Shown here: positions 33,541 through 45,200 of the stretch, one piece after another
Layout of the letters: each line of letters begins with the position of its first letter
How positions within the stretch are numbered: the stretch's first letter is position 1
Source of the DNA: Sordariomycetes sp. S80-01Y
Lineage: Eukaryota; Ascomycota; Sordariomycetes
NCBI GenBank assembly: GCA_037042185.1
Contig: JAXQJY010000033.1
Location: 3,410,001 to 3,474,000, forward strand
Length of the DNA: 64,000 nt
Reading direction: 5' to 3'
Notes under the pieces: generated by a model
Told to the model about the DNA's origin: nothing
Databases searched by the model: none
What the model saw: only the letters and a program-made list of their open reading frames with translations
Program-made: the position numbers and the translations under genes

Positions 33541-35175
33541 ATGGATGACTCCGACCTGGACGGTCCTGGGCCCCTCGCCCCAACCCAAGATCAGTCGCCG
33601 AGCCAAGCGAGCCTACACGGGTGGCCATCTGCGCCAAATGAAGTACATGATATGATCTTGGAAGCGCTCGTGAACCAAAATCAAGACAACGTAGCCCAGT
33701 ACGCTACAGTGTCACGCGAGTGGCAAGGGATCATCGAGGCGGCGACCTTCCGTTGCTTAAAGGTCACCCCAGAGAATATCAACAAGCTTGCAACGCTCGG
33801 CAACCGTCAGCACCTTGTTCAGAAGGTCTGGCTTCATGTTGAGCTTTCCGGCTACAAATGCTGTTCAGCCTTTTGCGACAACTCCAATGAGCTCCACACC
33901 TACGCCGCTTCCGACTGCCAGTATGCCTACATCGTCAACCAAGCTCTAGTCGACCTAATGAATATTCTCGTTACTTGGGAAGAACCACAACAGATCACCC
34001 TAGAGTTAAGTGTCCAGTCACTTAGTGATAACAAACACTGGTTTCAGAACCTTAGCTTTGGTGGAACGAAGAACAAATCTGGTCTTGACAGCTTGGAGAA
34101 CCCCCACCGAGTCTCAGATGGGATACATGACTGCAAAGATACGGCGCCACCTCAGTTTGCTTTGTGGCGTCTTTTTAGACGCACCCCACGTGCGCCTCGG
34201 TTGTTGAAGATTGTAAAGCCCAAGGTTGTGAAAGCCTTTGTCATCCGCCGCCACACGCGGCGCCTGATCAACAACTCGGAAATGAAGCTGCTGGTGGAAA
34301 ACCTCATTGAAGTCGAAAACTTGCATTGGGAGACCTGGGTAACCTACGAGAGCCGCACAGACGAGCTACACCAAGCGCAGGACATTCTATTCGTCCTTCG
34401 AAAGCTTGAGCAGCGTCTGTCGGCTGGCGAAAGCAAAGTGAAGCGGCTTTCATTCTTCCAGGACTTTAACCAAGACTACGGCTATTATCTCCGAAGAATA
34501 GACGAGCCCATGGAATCGACAGGAGTCATCGTGAGCCACCCTCGCGATGGCGACCTTACGCTCGCGGGAACGTTCGCGCAACTTAGCGTCAACCTGAACG
34601 AGCTCTACATCTCCTACGCTATCGATGCTGCCGAGTTCCTCCAGTCGTGTACGAATGGCTGGCGCTGGAAGTCTCTCGAGATCCTGGTGCTGACGGCCCC
34701 TGATCTCATCAACGAACCTGACAAGGTGCCAGAGCTTCTATGCACTGCCGCACAGGTCGCTTACGGGATGGAGAAACTGCAAACCATGGTATTGTAGTAT
34801 GGTCTTCGGGACTTTGCATGTTCCTTTTCCTACAGCGGTCCTGACGAGTGCGTCAGCTGGCGTGGGACTCGGCCTTTCACCTTCGAGTCTGCAGTCGCCG
34901 AAAAATGGCAGCGAGTTGCAACTAAACAAGGGCTCGGAAACCTCCAATTCCAGAGCGACGACATTACGAAAGGGGACATCCTGTCCCATGGGGATGCTAT
35001 CCATCACTTAGGACTTCCCGAGGCAGTCGTCGACGAGCTTTCTCTAGGCCAGATCCGGCGTGAAGCGCGTCCTTGGGGATTTTCACGTGAATGGGATTCT
35101 GTCGAAGACGAGGATTCCGATGACGAATACGAGGTTTCCAGCGACGACGACGATGACGACGGCGACGAGCAATAG
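33541..35175 (+). pseudogene. F-box-like protein gene interrupted by one in-frame TAG
   Basis: The frame from ATG 33541 reads 418 codons to a TAG at 34795-34797. It then continues in the same frame for another 125 codons to a TAG at 35173-35175. The N-terminal part has an F-box-like helix pattern (PNEVHDMILEAL...ATVSREWQGIIEAATFR). The middle is the leucine-patterned region of large fungal F-box families. The segment after the stop (YGLRDFACSFSYSG...SWRGTRPFTFESAVAEKWQ) is the conserved C-terminus, ending in an acidic tail. MVL-stop-YGLRD aligns with the usual M-x-x-W-x-G of this family, so TGG to TAG is the likely change. The 3' part is too well kept for an old pseudogene. A recent null allele, stop read-through or a base error are alternatives. 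F-box proteins recruit substrates to SCF ubiquitin ligases; the target is unknown. Confidence 0.7.
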
Positions 35176-36107
35176 GTCCCAAAGATCTACTTTGAGGATA
35201 GCATTTATCTCACGAATCATGAAACAAGCGAGCGAGCGAGGGGACAAGAACTGTCGATCCGACTTTGCGGTGTTGAGTATGGGAATCATGGTGTTGACGA
35301 AAGCACATGGATAGCAAAGCGAAGAGGAAAAAGAGCACCACGCACCAAAATGCACGAGGATGAGTGCTTAGACAAATCCTGGAAAAGAAAGAAAGAAAAA
35401 AAAGAGCGATACGAACTACTGGCCAGAAGGATTTTCATTTCATGTTTGATATCGATCCGAGAGACCCTCTTTCGAGGACACCGGAGATGGCACTGTGAGG
35501 AGACGATATTGCGACGGCTGAGTTGCAAGACTGGACGTATAGCGCCCAGTCTGCGACGTATCTGGACGTACAGAGCTACATTTATCTGTGCGTAATATCG
35601 TCAGGTTGAGATCAAGTATGTGTGCAACACGAGAGATCGTACCTTCACGAAGTTGCGTGTATCTTAGCAATTGACTATCTCACGAAACCCCCCTGGCTAT
35701 TGATGTGCCTGGTGCTCGTGAATCTGTCCGCGACAACTATCGTAAGTTCGGGCGGCTGGGGGTTCATAGGAGAAGTTTACACCCACACGCCTGGATCCCA
35801 TTCTCCAGGATTAGCCAGTACTACAGAGACCGATCTTTTCTCTAGTCCTCGTATTCCCTTCGCAGGCGCAACTCCCTTTTAGGAGGAACTAAAGCACGGT
35901 CGTAAGTGAGATTTGGAGTATACTAGGGCCAGAAACGGACGGCTGATAATGCATATAATCTAACGCTGGCTAAAGAGAAGCTGCTATGCAAAAGCAGCTA
36001 GACAAGAGCGCGAGCTGAGTAAACGGCTCTGTAGGGCAATGAAACTTTTCCTATGCTATCTAAAAGCAGTTTGCGGCCACATATACTGACTCATACCATA
36101 AATACCC
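35176..36107. other. Convergent intergenic region
   Basis: 3' flanks of the F-box gene and of the minus-strand permease. A purine-rich run occurs at 35382-35405. No gene supported. Confidence 0.5.
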
Positions 36108-37846
36108 TTACGTAGTGTAGATGAAACCCTCCTGCTCAAAGTCCGTCTGGTCGAGGAATGACTCCAAGACCTCCCTGTTGTCTGCAGCAGCAGCGGCATG
36201 AGCTCTTTTCTTGTTCTCCCAAACAGCCAGGAGCCAGTACGCCCCCATCAACACAATACAGATGCAGTAACACACCAGCATCGAGATCGTCCCACCAATG
36301 TACTCGGGGGCCTGGTTTGCTCGGAACGTCTGAGGCCCGATGAGATTACCAACAGCGTAACCGATGTATAAAATAGCAAAAACGACAGTCTTCTTGGTAT
36401 GGCCAGCTGTGTTCGCCTGAGCCAGGCCAATTCCGACAACGTATGGCCCGAAATAGGCGTAGAGGAAGTATAGGCCGACCATCTGGCCGGCGATATTGCT
36501 GCGAGGAAGGGCAAAGACGATGATCGTACCCATGATTGGCACCAGACAGGCGATCATGGTCACGAGACACCTCCTATTCTTCCATTTGGCCGATATGAGC
36601 GAGAAGACAAATGCCGCGAGGGTGGACATGACACCTGTTGGCATCGTCAACAATGACGCTTCAACGCCAGAGTATCCGAGACCAGAGATGATGAGACCGA
36701 CAAAGGTGGTCAATCCACCATTAGGAATGTTGATAGCGATGTTAAAGAAGAAGATCAGCCAGGTCTTCGGATCAATCACAGCCTCCTTTGCTTGGGACCA
36801 CTTCCAAGTGTGGTTAACAATGCCAGTCTTGTTGGCGGCGAGACGGTTGACTGTGTGGTGCTTCTCCTGTTCTGAGAGGAAGAACGCGTCCATAGGGGTA
36901 CCGGGAAGCCAAATCAGAGCTATAACAGACCATACCATTGAGATGGTTCCTTCTTCGTGTCAGATTTATACTGAGGATGCTAGGAAGGGCGAAGCTTACC
37001 AACTAACAAGAAAAGATACTGCCAAATGGCAAGCGGTGCATCTTTGGATATGTGACCGATCGCCCAAGACAGAAAGCCGTTGAAAACAGAGCTCGCTGCC
37101 GCGAATACCAGGGCGTTACGCGGGGGTTGCTCTTCCTTCAGGTAGAAGCCGGCGAGGATAAGGGAGATTCCAGGTACAATGATGGCTTCAAACATGCCCA
37201 TAAAGAAACGCAATGTGGCGAGGCCGGCGAAAGAGCTGCAGGCAGAAAGCAGAAGCGAGCATGCGGACCATCCCACCGAACAGGCAGAGAGATATTTCGC
37301 GCTGGGGAGGCGATGGATGAGCCAAGAAGAAGGGAACATTCCAACCAAGGCCTAAAGGAATGGTCAGAAAACAGGTAAATGGGAAGTACCAATCAGCCTT
37401 ACACCGAGGGACAAGATAGATCCGAGCCAGCTGTATTGCTGACCCACGAGGTTGTTGTCCTCTCGCAATCCATAGAGAGCTGCTGTTCCGAGGGCCACTT
37501 TGTCGATGCTAAAATAACATCAGTTTCGTCCCTTGTGACCATCATCGAAAAGACAACTCACGCTCCGAGCGTTGCTACGAGGAAAAGCTATATCGTATCA
37601 GCGTCCACGAAACTTGACAGCGACTCTGAAGCTCACCATGGGAAGCAAGATCCAATCAGTCTTGCGCTTCATCTTCCTTGCTTCCTCGGGAGATAGAGCC
37701 TCGTACTGCTCTGAGTTGTTCAGGTAGGCGGCTGCAACGTCAGCCTGGCGATGATCGACCTTTTGGGTCTCACCCAGCTCGACTGGAGGGTCGCCAGGCA
37801 TTTCGTCAATGGCAGAGTGCTTTTGGTCCTTGGTCTCAGAAGTCAT
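36108..37846 (-). CDS. MFS permease, Dal5/allantoate (anion:cation symporter) family
   Basis: Five exons (37637-37846, 37562-37587, 37403-37508, 37000-37351, 36108-36949), including a 26-nt micro-exon, encode 511 residues. The N-terminal cytoplasmic stretch is hydrophilic (DQKHSAIDEMPGDPP). The core shows the family sequences LFLVATLGAIDKVALGTAALYGL, LVGMFPSSWLIHRLPSAKYL, GMFEAIIVPG and WQYLFLLVGTISMVW...LPGTPMDAFFLSEQE, and about 12 helices. Members import organic anions such as allantoate, ureidosuccinate, nicotinate or small peptides with protons. The gene diverges from the FAD oxidase at 38538 across 691 bp, suggesting co-regulation and uptake of its substrate. ATG 37846 is the first real start; upstream extension uses TTG. 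Confidence 0.88.
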
Positions 37847-38537
37847 GATAGAGAAGAGCAATGGGTTATGATGATGGTGTGCCAGGTTCTGCCACTGAAG
37901 GCTCTCCTAGTCGAGGAACAATGGCTGTTTAAATCATAGGAGAAGGTCGCCCATGTTGCCAACCCCAAGATAACGCTGTGATGGGTCTAACCAGCTTAAG
38001 CAAAGCGCGCTGCCTTCACCAGGCAAGTGGACCGTGTGGGCCTGGGGTACGCATGGTACAGAGGCTAGAGGGATACGCATCATTATCAAGGGCCTCGTGG
38101 GAAAGACGGCTCTCAGAAGTAGCATTTGAATATGACAGTTGAAAAGCCACTGTCTAGACAATCCCTGTTCTGGCGTCCAGAGATGCGGAGCAACCAATAA
38201 TCGTCTTCGAACCCCCCTGATGTACGGTATCGGACGTAGTCTCCACTCAAGATTCGTGCGCAGCCCAGCTCGTTACGACCTTCCCATCCACTCGGGACTG
38301 CCAAGCTGATCATTCGGGGTTCACGTTATCGGCAGCCGAAGCCGGACCCAGAAGCCATGCGCGCGCAGCATGAGAGATATGCTCAGAATGACTTCACTAG
38401 ATCGTCTGCGCCCCCGTATTTAATTGAACAACATGTGGCAACTTCGCATAATTGATATCAAAGGCTTCCTTATCGTTTTGATAGAACATCCCGGGTCTTT
38501 GTTCACGCTTCTGTCGATGAGCTGACGCACCGCCACC
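37847..38537. promoter_or_regulatory. Divergent promoter of permease and FAD oxidase
   Basis: This 691-bp region serves two divergent genes. It holds GATA-factor-type HGATAR sites (AGATAA 37969-37974, CTTATC 38469-38474, TGATAG 38479-38484), which suggest nitrogen control. It also has CGG triplet pairs, CGGTATCGG (38225-38233) and the inverted repeat CGGCAGCCG (38330-38338), the kind of target bound by Zn2Cys6 regulators. Function is inferred from motif only. Confidence 0.4.
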
Positions 38538-39872
38538 ATGGACTGTTCTCACAGGAAAACCGAACACATTCTAATCATAGGCGCCGGCACATTCGGACTG
38601 TCTACTGCTTTCGAGCTAGCCAACAATGGGTATAGCAATATCACCGTCCTTGACCGAGCCTCTAGTATACCCTCGCCGTTCTCAGCGGGCTGCGACCTGA
38701 ACAAGATTGTGCGAGCCGAGTACGAGGACCCCTTTTATACCGACCTTGCTCTTGAGGCAATGAGAGCATGGAGAGAGCCCTTTTTCGCGCCATTCTATGC
38801 TGAGCGAGGTATTCTTATGCTGAACTCCCCAGCCGCAGAGCAGAAGGCAAGGGTTTCGATGGATAAGGCCTTCAGCTCCATCATGCATCATGCTGGGTTT
38901 CCATCCGAGGCTCTGAGAAAAATAAGCTCGGGAGACGAGATCCGTTCCAGCGTGCCCCAGTTGAAAGGGAAAATGGACGGATGGGGGGGCTACAGCAACA
39001 GTCACGGAGGCTACGTTCGCGCTGGACGAGTCATGGCGAGGTTGCACATTGCCTGTAAAGAAATGGGAGTCAAGTTCTTACTCGGGGCGGCAGGTCAGGC
39101 TGTCACTCTGCTACGGGATGGACGAAAGTGCATTGGCGTCAGAACTCATTCAGGGGAAACTCATCGGGCTTCACGTACAATCTTGTGCCTTGGAGCCCAT
39201 GCTGCTAGCCTCCTCCCCTCCATCGCGCCGCAAATTACGGCAAAAGCATGGTCAGTTGCGCATCTGCAATTGACGTCTGCTCAGGCACAAGACATGTCGG
39301 GGATTCCTGTCATAAATTGTCGGGACCTAGGTTTCTTCTTTGAGCCTGATGCTGAGACCGGGCTTCTGAAGCTCTGCGCCCACAGCGCAGGCTTAACAAG
39401 CTATACTGAAATCGGCAGTGCCGAGCATGCGAGCCTACCAAGCACCACAAATCTGAAGGGAAGCAAAATCGATGCCGGCTGCATTCCACATGAAGACCAT
39501 GGCAAGATAGTCAAGCTCATCGCGGAAGCACTGCCTCAGTTCAGTCATTTGCCCCTGACGCGGATGTTCATCTGTTGGTGTGGTGACACCAAGGACTCGA
39601 ACTATATAATCGACTATTGTCCTGAGTTTGAAAGTCAGTCTTTGATGGTCTTCTCTGGCGATAGTGGTCATGCCTTCAAAATGCTCCCAATAGCTGGACG
39701 CTGGGCGCGGGAACTTCTTGAGAAAGGAACGCAAAGCTTGGACAGGTGGAAATGGAAGCATGCTCCGGCAGGTTCCTCTAATGAAGTCAGCTGGCGCATT
39801 GGTGCGACAAAAGATGTCACAGACGTCAAAGAATGGGTTTACGAAGAAGGAGAGTCGCGATTCAAGTTGTAG
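38538..39872 (+). CDS. FAD-dependent amine oxidase, amadoriase/fructosyl amino acid oxidase-like
   Basis: An intronless frame of 444 residues, the typical length of fungal amadoriases. It begins with the FAD-binding GAGTFGLS motif (about residues 15-22) and has SAGCDLNKIVRAEYED, FFFEPD, RMFICWCGDTKDSNYIIDYCPEF (probably carrying the covalent-flavin cysteine) and SGDSGHAFKMLP near the C-terminus. Family members oxidise fructosyl amino acids or related secondary amines with O2, releasing the amino acid, a dicarbonyl and H2O2. Saccharopine, pipecolate or sarcosine oxidase activity is also possible. The C-terminus is RFKL, a non-canonical relative of the peroxisomal SKL signal. It ends only 5 bp from the stop of the convergent Zn2Cys6 gene. 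ATG 38538 has a good context (GCCACCATGG). Confidence 0.82.
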   Translation: MDCSHRKTEHILIIGAGTFGLSTAFELANNGYSNITVLDRASSIPSPFSAGCDLNKIVRAEYEDPFYTDLALEAMRAWREPFFAPFYAERGILMLNSPAAEQKARVSMDKAFSSIMHHAGFPSEALRKISSGDEIRSSVPQLKGKMDGWGGYSNSHGGYVRAGRVMARLHIACKEMGVKFLLGAAGQAVTLLRDGRKCIGVRTHSGETHRASRTILCLGAHAASLLPSIAPQITAKAWSVAHLQLTSAQAQDMSGIPVINCRDLGFFFEPDAETGLLKLCAHSAGLTSYTEIGSAEHASLPSTTNLKGSKIDAGCIPHEDHGKIVKLIAEALPQFSHLPLTRMFICWCGDTKDSNYIIDYCPEFESQSLMVFSGDSGHAFKMLPIAGRWARELLEKGTQSLDRWKWKHAPAGSSNEVSWRIGATKDVTDVKEWVYEEGESRFKL

Positions 39873-39877
39873 CAATT

Positions 39878-41586
39878 TCAAGCCAAACTGAGAAGTTTCC
39901 CTCTTGTCTCGACCAAATCCTCCCACCGCTCTCTCTTGCCCAGATCCCGGTCTAGCCATACAGCCTTGACGATATCAGCAGCTCTGACTATACTAGCTAG
40001 AGGTCTAGTCTCAACCATCCTGGAGAACTTATCCAGGACAATCCGCCTGTCATCTTCATTCCAGACGCCCAAAGTGCCGACCACGAACAAGGGAAAAGTA
40101 AGTGAAGGCTTGGGCGGCAGTCTCGAGAGTATCTTCATGACCCGCGCCGTCAGAGTTTTGATGATTGGGGTTGAAGGAGTTGCATCGTCAATGCATGTGT
40201 ATAGATATATGAGGGCACATAGCCTCTTACTCTCGGCGACTTCCAGCAGTTCTGTTGGTGTCGCGACATGTGATGTTGAAAGTCGCTGGCCGAGTTTATG
40301 CAGAGCATCTTCAATGTTGTTGCGCCGCTCAGCTAGGATGGAGCTCGCGCTGTCACTGTAAAGTCCCTTTCTCTTTTCCATTATCAGCGCTCCGATGCAG
40401 GAGATCTGCTGAATGAGGCCGCGCGAGCAACCAATCATGGCATCAATCTCGGAGTCGTCGTCGCCAGCAAACCATTCGCTCGGCTCAAATAGTGTCTCTT
40501 GAATCCATGCGGTTCGGCTCATGATTTCATGGGATACAAACCACATGACACAGAATCTTCGGAAGCTGTCGGAAAAGCTTGTGCAGGATGTAAATAAGAG
40601 GCTGCAGAGCATTCTCGCCGCTCTGAGGTGGGCAATCCAAGTTGAAGAGCATGTCTCAACAATCTCTTGACATGACAAAATGATCATCGTGGAAAGAACA
40701 GACGTCAAAGTATCAACGCATGGTGCTGAAGTGCTCTGAGATAGTCTGATCTCCTCCTGCAAGCCTTGCAACGCCTTGACTTTGTGCTGTACCGAAGCTC
40801 TGCGACACGATTGGTCGTTAGGGTTGCGAAACGCCAACTCGTGGGCCGACCAACTTAGTACAGAATGATACAGGGGCGCTGAGGACAAGGACAAGGGGGC
40901 AATGAACTCTAGGTATGGGTTCTGTGTCGGTGAATTGCTCAGCCCGGGTCCCAAGCCATGCAGGTAGAAGTCAAAGAGATATCGGTCATAGTGATCAGCT
41001 GCCGATGACCCGCAAGGATCAAACATCTGTAGTCGCAGGTTGGGATGAGTTTGAGAATACTCTGTGGTATCGGTCCTGTTTTGGTGGAGATCTGAAAGGT
41101 TGTCATGGGACGACAGGCTGTCACCGCTGCGAGTTCGTTGGCTCTGCGAACTGTAGCATGCTCGCCTTTTCCCTTCAAAGTCTTGATTGAAGGCATTGAA
41201 GAAGTGGAAGTCGCCTTTGAATGATTTCAGACCAGGCGGTTGGTGAGTCAAGGGTGCTGGCTGAGACGGGCGTCCATAGACGCCTTCAAACGTCAGCAGG
41301 CAGACCAAACTTGCAGGAAAGGCAGAGCATGAGACGGACCTTCTCTCCCGAAACAGATGCCCCTCGCGACAGCTTCCTCTCTCCATAGGAGTCTCACCCC
41401 ATACTGGCAATCATATCCGCCTCGAGCGCAGCTCTTACAGGTGGGTCTGTCCAGGGAACAGCGAACACGGCGTTCTGGAGCAGTCTGGTCAGCCATCGCA
41501 GCGCCAGCTACCAAGACAGACCCAAGAAAGGGCCGTCAGAACATACCTTTGCATTTCCAACAAGCATTCCTCTTGCGAAGCTCCAT
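39878..41586 (-). CDS. Zn2Cys6 transcription factor
   Basis: Three exons (41547-41586, 41340-41474, 39878-41283; introns 72 and 56 nt) encode 526 residues. The binuclear cluster lies at the very N-terminus, MELRKRNACWKCKERRVRC...CKSCARGGYDC. The first intron falls between its second and third cysteines. After a linker, a long helical region of the fungal-specific regulator type (FDPCGSSAADHYDRYLFDFYLHGLG...) extends to the end. Located between the FAD oxidase and the 5-oxoprolinase and divergent from the latter, it is a plausible pathway-specific activator of this catabolic cluster. That role is inference from position. Confidence 0.88.
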
Positions 41587-42258
41587 CTTGGATTATGCCG
41601 CTTTTGCCGCAAGCCTGCCACAGATATGCAAGCGGTGGGCAATGAGATGTCGGTGGGGGAGGTTGCGGTACGATTACCGACCCAGTAGTCGACACAGACT
41701 GCGCGTTGGAGTTGGGGAAGGTCGAGACGAACTTACCGGTGGCATGAGGAGAAGATGGTATCCTTGGGCTTATGCCAGGGTGGATGTCGGCGGTACTAGT
41801 ACTAATCCGAGTTGCCGAGTCAATCGTGGTGGATCGAGACTCAAGCCTGATAATCAAGAGGAGGGGATCCGGGGTCGATGAGTCTCCACCTTTGGAGATT
41901 CCCCCTTCTGGATCGAACGCGTCTCCAGTAACATCTGGACCTGTAATCTCGACTGGGCTGAGGAAGGTCCGAAGTCGCTTGTCGAGCTACGACGCACCAA
42001 GAAGAAGGTCGTATCGACTTGCGGATCTGGCAGAATGTCAGGTTTGCGTGGAAAGATGGGTTCAATGTTCTTATATGAGGGGTTCTGCCCCCTAAAAATG
42101 ATAGAGAACAATCTTATCGAGCCGATTCACGAGTTCACCTCGTCCCGAACAGGCCGCCAGGACTACTGACAGGTCCGCACAATTGAGCCGAATTTCCTCT
42201 TCTCAAGTCTGTTCAAAGGCTAGTAGTCTTGGATATCGCTCCAAACCAGAAAGATAAA
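41587..42258. promoter_or_regulatory. Divergent promoter of Zn2Cys6 regulator and 5-oxoprolinase
   Basis: The 672-bp region separates two divergent starts. CGG and CCG triplets flank a TACTAGTACTA stretch near 41790-41808, and an AGATAA GATA-type site (42253-42258) abuts the oxoprolinase ATG. No alternative gene is supported. Confidence 0.35.
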
Positions 42259-45200
42259 ATGGCGGACTCAATTCTTATCGCCATCGACCGCGGTGGTACC
42301 TTTACAGATGTTTGGGCCTCTGTAGAAGGACAACCCGACTTCGTCTTCAAGCTCCTCTCAGTTGACCCAGATCATTACTCGGACGCGCCAACCGAAGGTA
42401 AGGCTTTATTCCCGATCCGATAGAAAGAGGCTGGGACTCTGACACCCAGATAGGAGTGCGAAGAGTTCTATCGCATTATCTCGGCCGAGAGATACCCAAG
42501 TCAGAACCCCTTCCCAAGGAATCGATTCGCGCCATCCGCATGGGCACAACAGTCGCCACGAATGCTTTGCTCGAGAGAAAAGGTACAAAGCACGCCTTCC
42601 TCGTCACCAAAGGCCATAGGGATGTGCTCGAGATTGGGTCACAGCAAAGGCCAGATATCTTTGCCCTCGACATTCGGAAAGCAGCCGTGCTGTACGACGA
42701 AGTCATCGAGATTGATGAGCGGGTGACGCTCGAACATTTCGATGAGGAGCCGAACAGAGCCAATGGATCTCGCAAGGTTCTGGATGGAGAGGTCGTTGAA
42801 GGCGTCAATGGTGAATTGATCCGAGTGCTGGAAAAGCTCAACGAAAACACAACACGGGCCTCACTGCAGCGTTTGCGAGACAATGGGTTTACAACAGTCG
42901 CTGTCTGTCTGGCGCACTCTTTCCTGTACGCAACCCATGAGAAGCGCATCGAGGCTCTAGCTCGGGAGCTGGGGTTTGAACACATCTCCCTATCGTCAGA
43001 AGTTGGTTCTAGGATGGTGAAGATGGTGGCCCGAGGCGGCTCTGCATCCGCCGACGCCTATCTCACTCCTGGAACGCATGAGTATATCGCGGGATTTGCA
43101 GCTGGCTTCGAAGGCGGCAACCTCGATGGCCTTCGATGCGAGTTCATGCAGTCAGATGGCGGACTTGTCAATCACAAGGGCTTCTCTGGCATGAAAGGTA
43201 TCTTGAGCGGCCCAGCTGGTGGTCTCGTAGGCTATGCTCGCACTTCGTATGATAAGCGAACGCCCCTTGTGGGGTTTGACATGGGAGGCACATCAACCGA
43301 TGTCAGTCGATTTGGCGGTACTTTTGATCACGTATTCGAGACCACGACTGCGGGCGTAACTATTCAGAGTCCCCAACTCGATATCAACACCGTTGCAGCT
43401 GGCGGAGGGAGCATCCTCGTCTGGAAGGATGGGCTCTTCAAGGTCGGGCCTGAGTCGGCTGGGGCCCATCCTGGGCCAGCGGCATACCGTAAAGGCGGCC
43501 CTTTGACCATTACTGATGCTAATCTACTCCTCGGACGTCTGTTGCCGGACTACTTCCCGAAAATCTTTGGTCCGTCCGAGGACCAGTCTCTTGACGTGGA
43601 AGTTGTTCGTGAGAAGTTCACCAAACTCGCGCAGACAATTCAAGACGATACTGGTCGAGCCATTACACCCGAGGAAGTGGCAGTGGGATTTATCGAGGTT
43701 GCCAACGAGTCTATGTGTAGACCTATACGCGCCCTAACAGAGGCACGGGGTTTCGAGATCACCACACACAACCTTGCGGTCTTTGGTGGCGCTGGCGGGC
43801 AGCATGCATGTGAGATTGCCGAGAATCTTGGAATCTCAAGGGTGGTTATGCATAAGTACTCGAGCTTGCTATCAGCCTATGGAATGGCTCTCGCCGAGGT
43901 GGTCCAGGAGGCACAAGAGCCCTGCAACGAATTTCTCAACACGGAGACTCTGCCCAGGCTCAAGAAAAGACATGAGCACCTGCGAGACTTTACAAGGCAG
44001 AAGCTTGTGAGTCAGGGAATCGACGAAAGTGCGATCAGGCACGAGATTTACCTGAATCTTCGGTATCGGGGAAGCGACACTACGCTCATGATCCGGGAGC
44101 CTGCGGATGGTGACTGGAAGAAGGAGTTTATCGCTGAGCATCTGCGAGAGTTTGCTTTTGTATTGCCACAGGACCGTGAAATTATCGTGGATGATATTCG
44201 TGTGCGTGGTATCGGTGTCAGCTCAGAGAACACCAGGGACAGCGAGGCACTTGAAGCAGAAATGGCGAGCGACACCTTCGAGATCATCGACTCCGACAAG
44301 ATGGCTACCGAGACTGTGAGTCTTCTGAGATCTGCGATCTGTTCTTTGTTCTAACTCTTGCCAGCATCCCCTTTACTTCAAAGACGGAGGTATGCACCAA
44401 GCCAATGTCTTCCTTCTTGATAACCTCTCACGCGGGTCCGCGGTCGTTGGGCCTTCGATAATCATCGACAAAACGCAGACCATCGTCATCGCCCCAGGAA
44501 GCATTGCGCGCCTCTTGTCCAACCACATAGTCATTGAGGTCAAACCCCAGGCAGTCTCTCAAGCTGACGCAGTGACGGTTGATCCCATCCAGCTCTCACT
44601 GTTTGGCCACCGTTTCATGAGCATTGCTGAGCAGATGGGAAGGGCGCTTCAGAAAACTTGCGTTTCGCTTAACATCAAAGAACGGTTGGACTTTGCGTGT
44701 GCCATATTTGGGCCGACGGGTGATCTGGTCGCCAATGCGCCGCACGTGCCCGTGTTTCTGGGAAGTATGAGCTATGCAGTCAAGGGTCAGATCGAGCTTC
44801 TCGGCGACAACATGCGTCCCGGTGATGTATATGTCACCAATCACCCTGTTCGGGGTGGCACACATCTTCCTGATCTGACGGTGATCACACCTGTTTTCGA
44901 CGAAGCCGGCCAAGCTATCCTCTTCTTCCTAGCATCTCGCGGTCATCATACGGACATTGGTGGCTCCGAGGGCACATCTATGCCTCCCAGCTCAACCGAG
45001 CTCTGGCAGGAAGGTGTTGCTATTCACACATTTACCATGATTCGAGACGGAAAGTTTGACGAGGACGGCATTGCAAAGATCTTTGCCGAGCCAGGCACAC
45101 GCCCGGGGTGCAACAGCACGCAGAGACTGAGCGACAACATCACGGATTTGCAATCATTCGCCGCCGCCAACAACAAGGGAGCCAAGCTTCTCAACAAACT

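Noticed and set aside
34735-34797. An intron ending at the TAG of the F-box gene, which would hide the stop
   Set aside because: Possible GT...TAG pairs exist (for example from about 34725), but they would delete residues that match the family consensus and their donors are poor; in-frame amber is the simpler reading.
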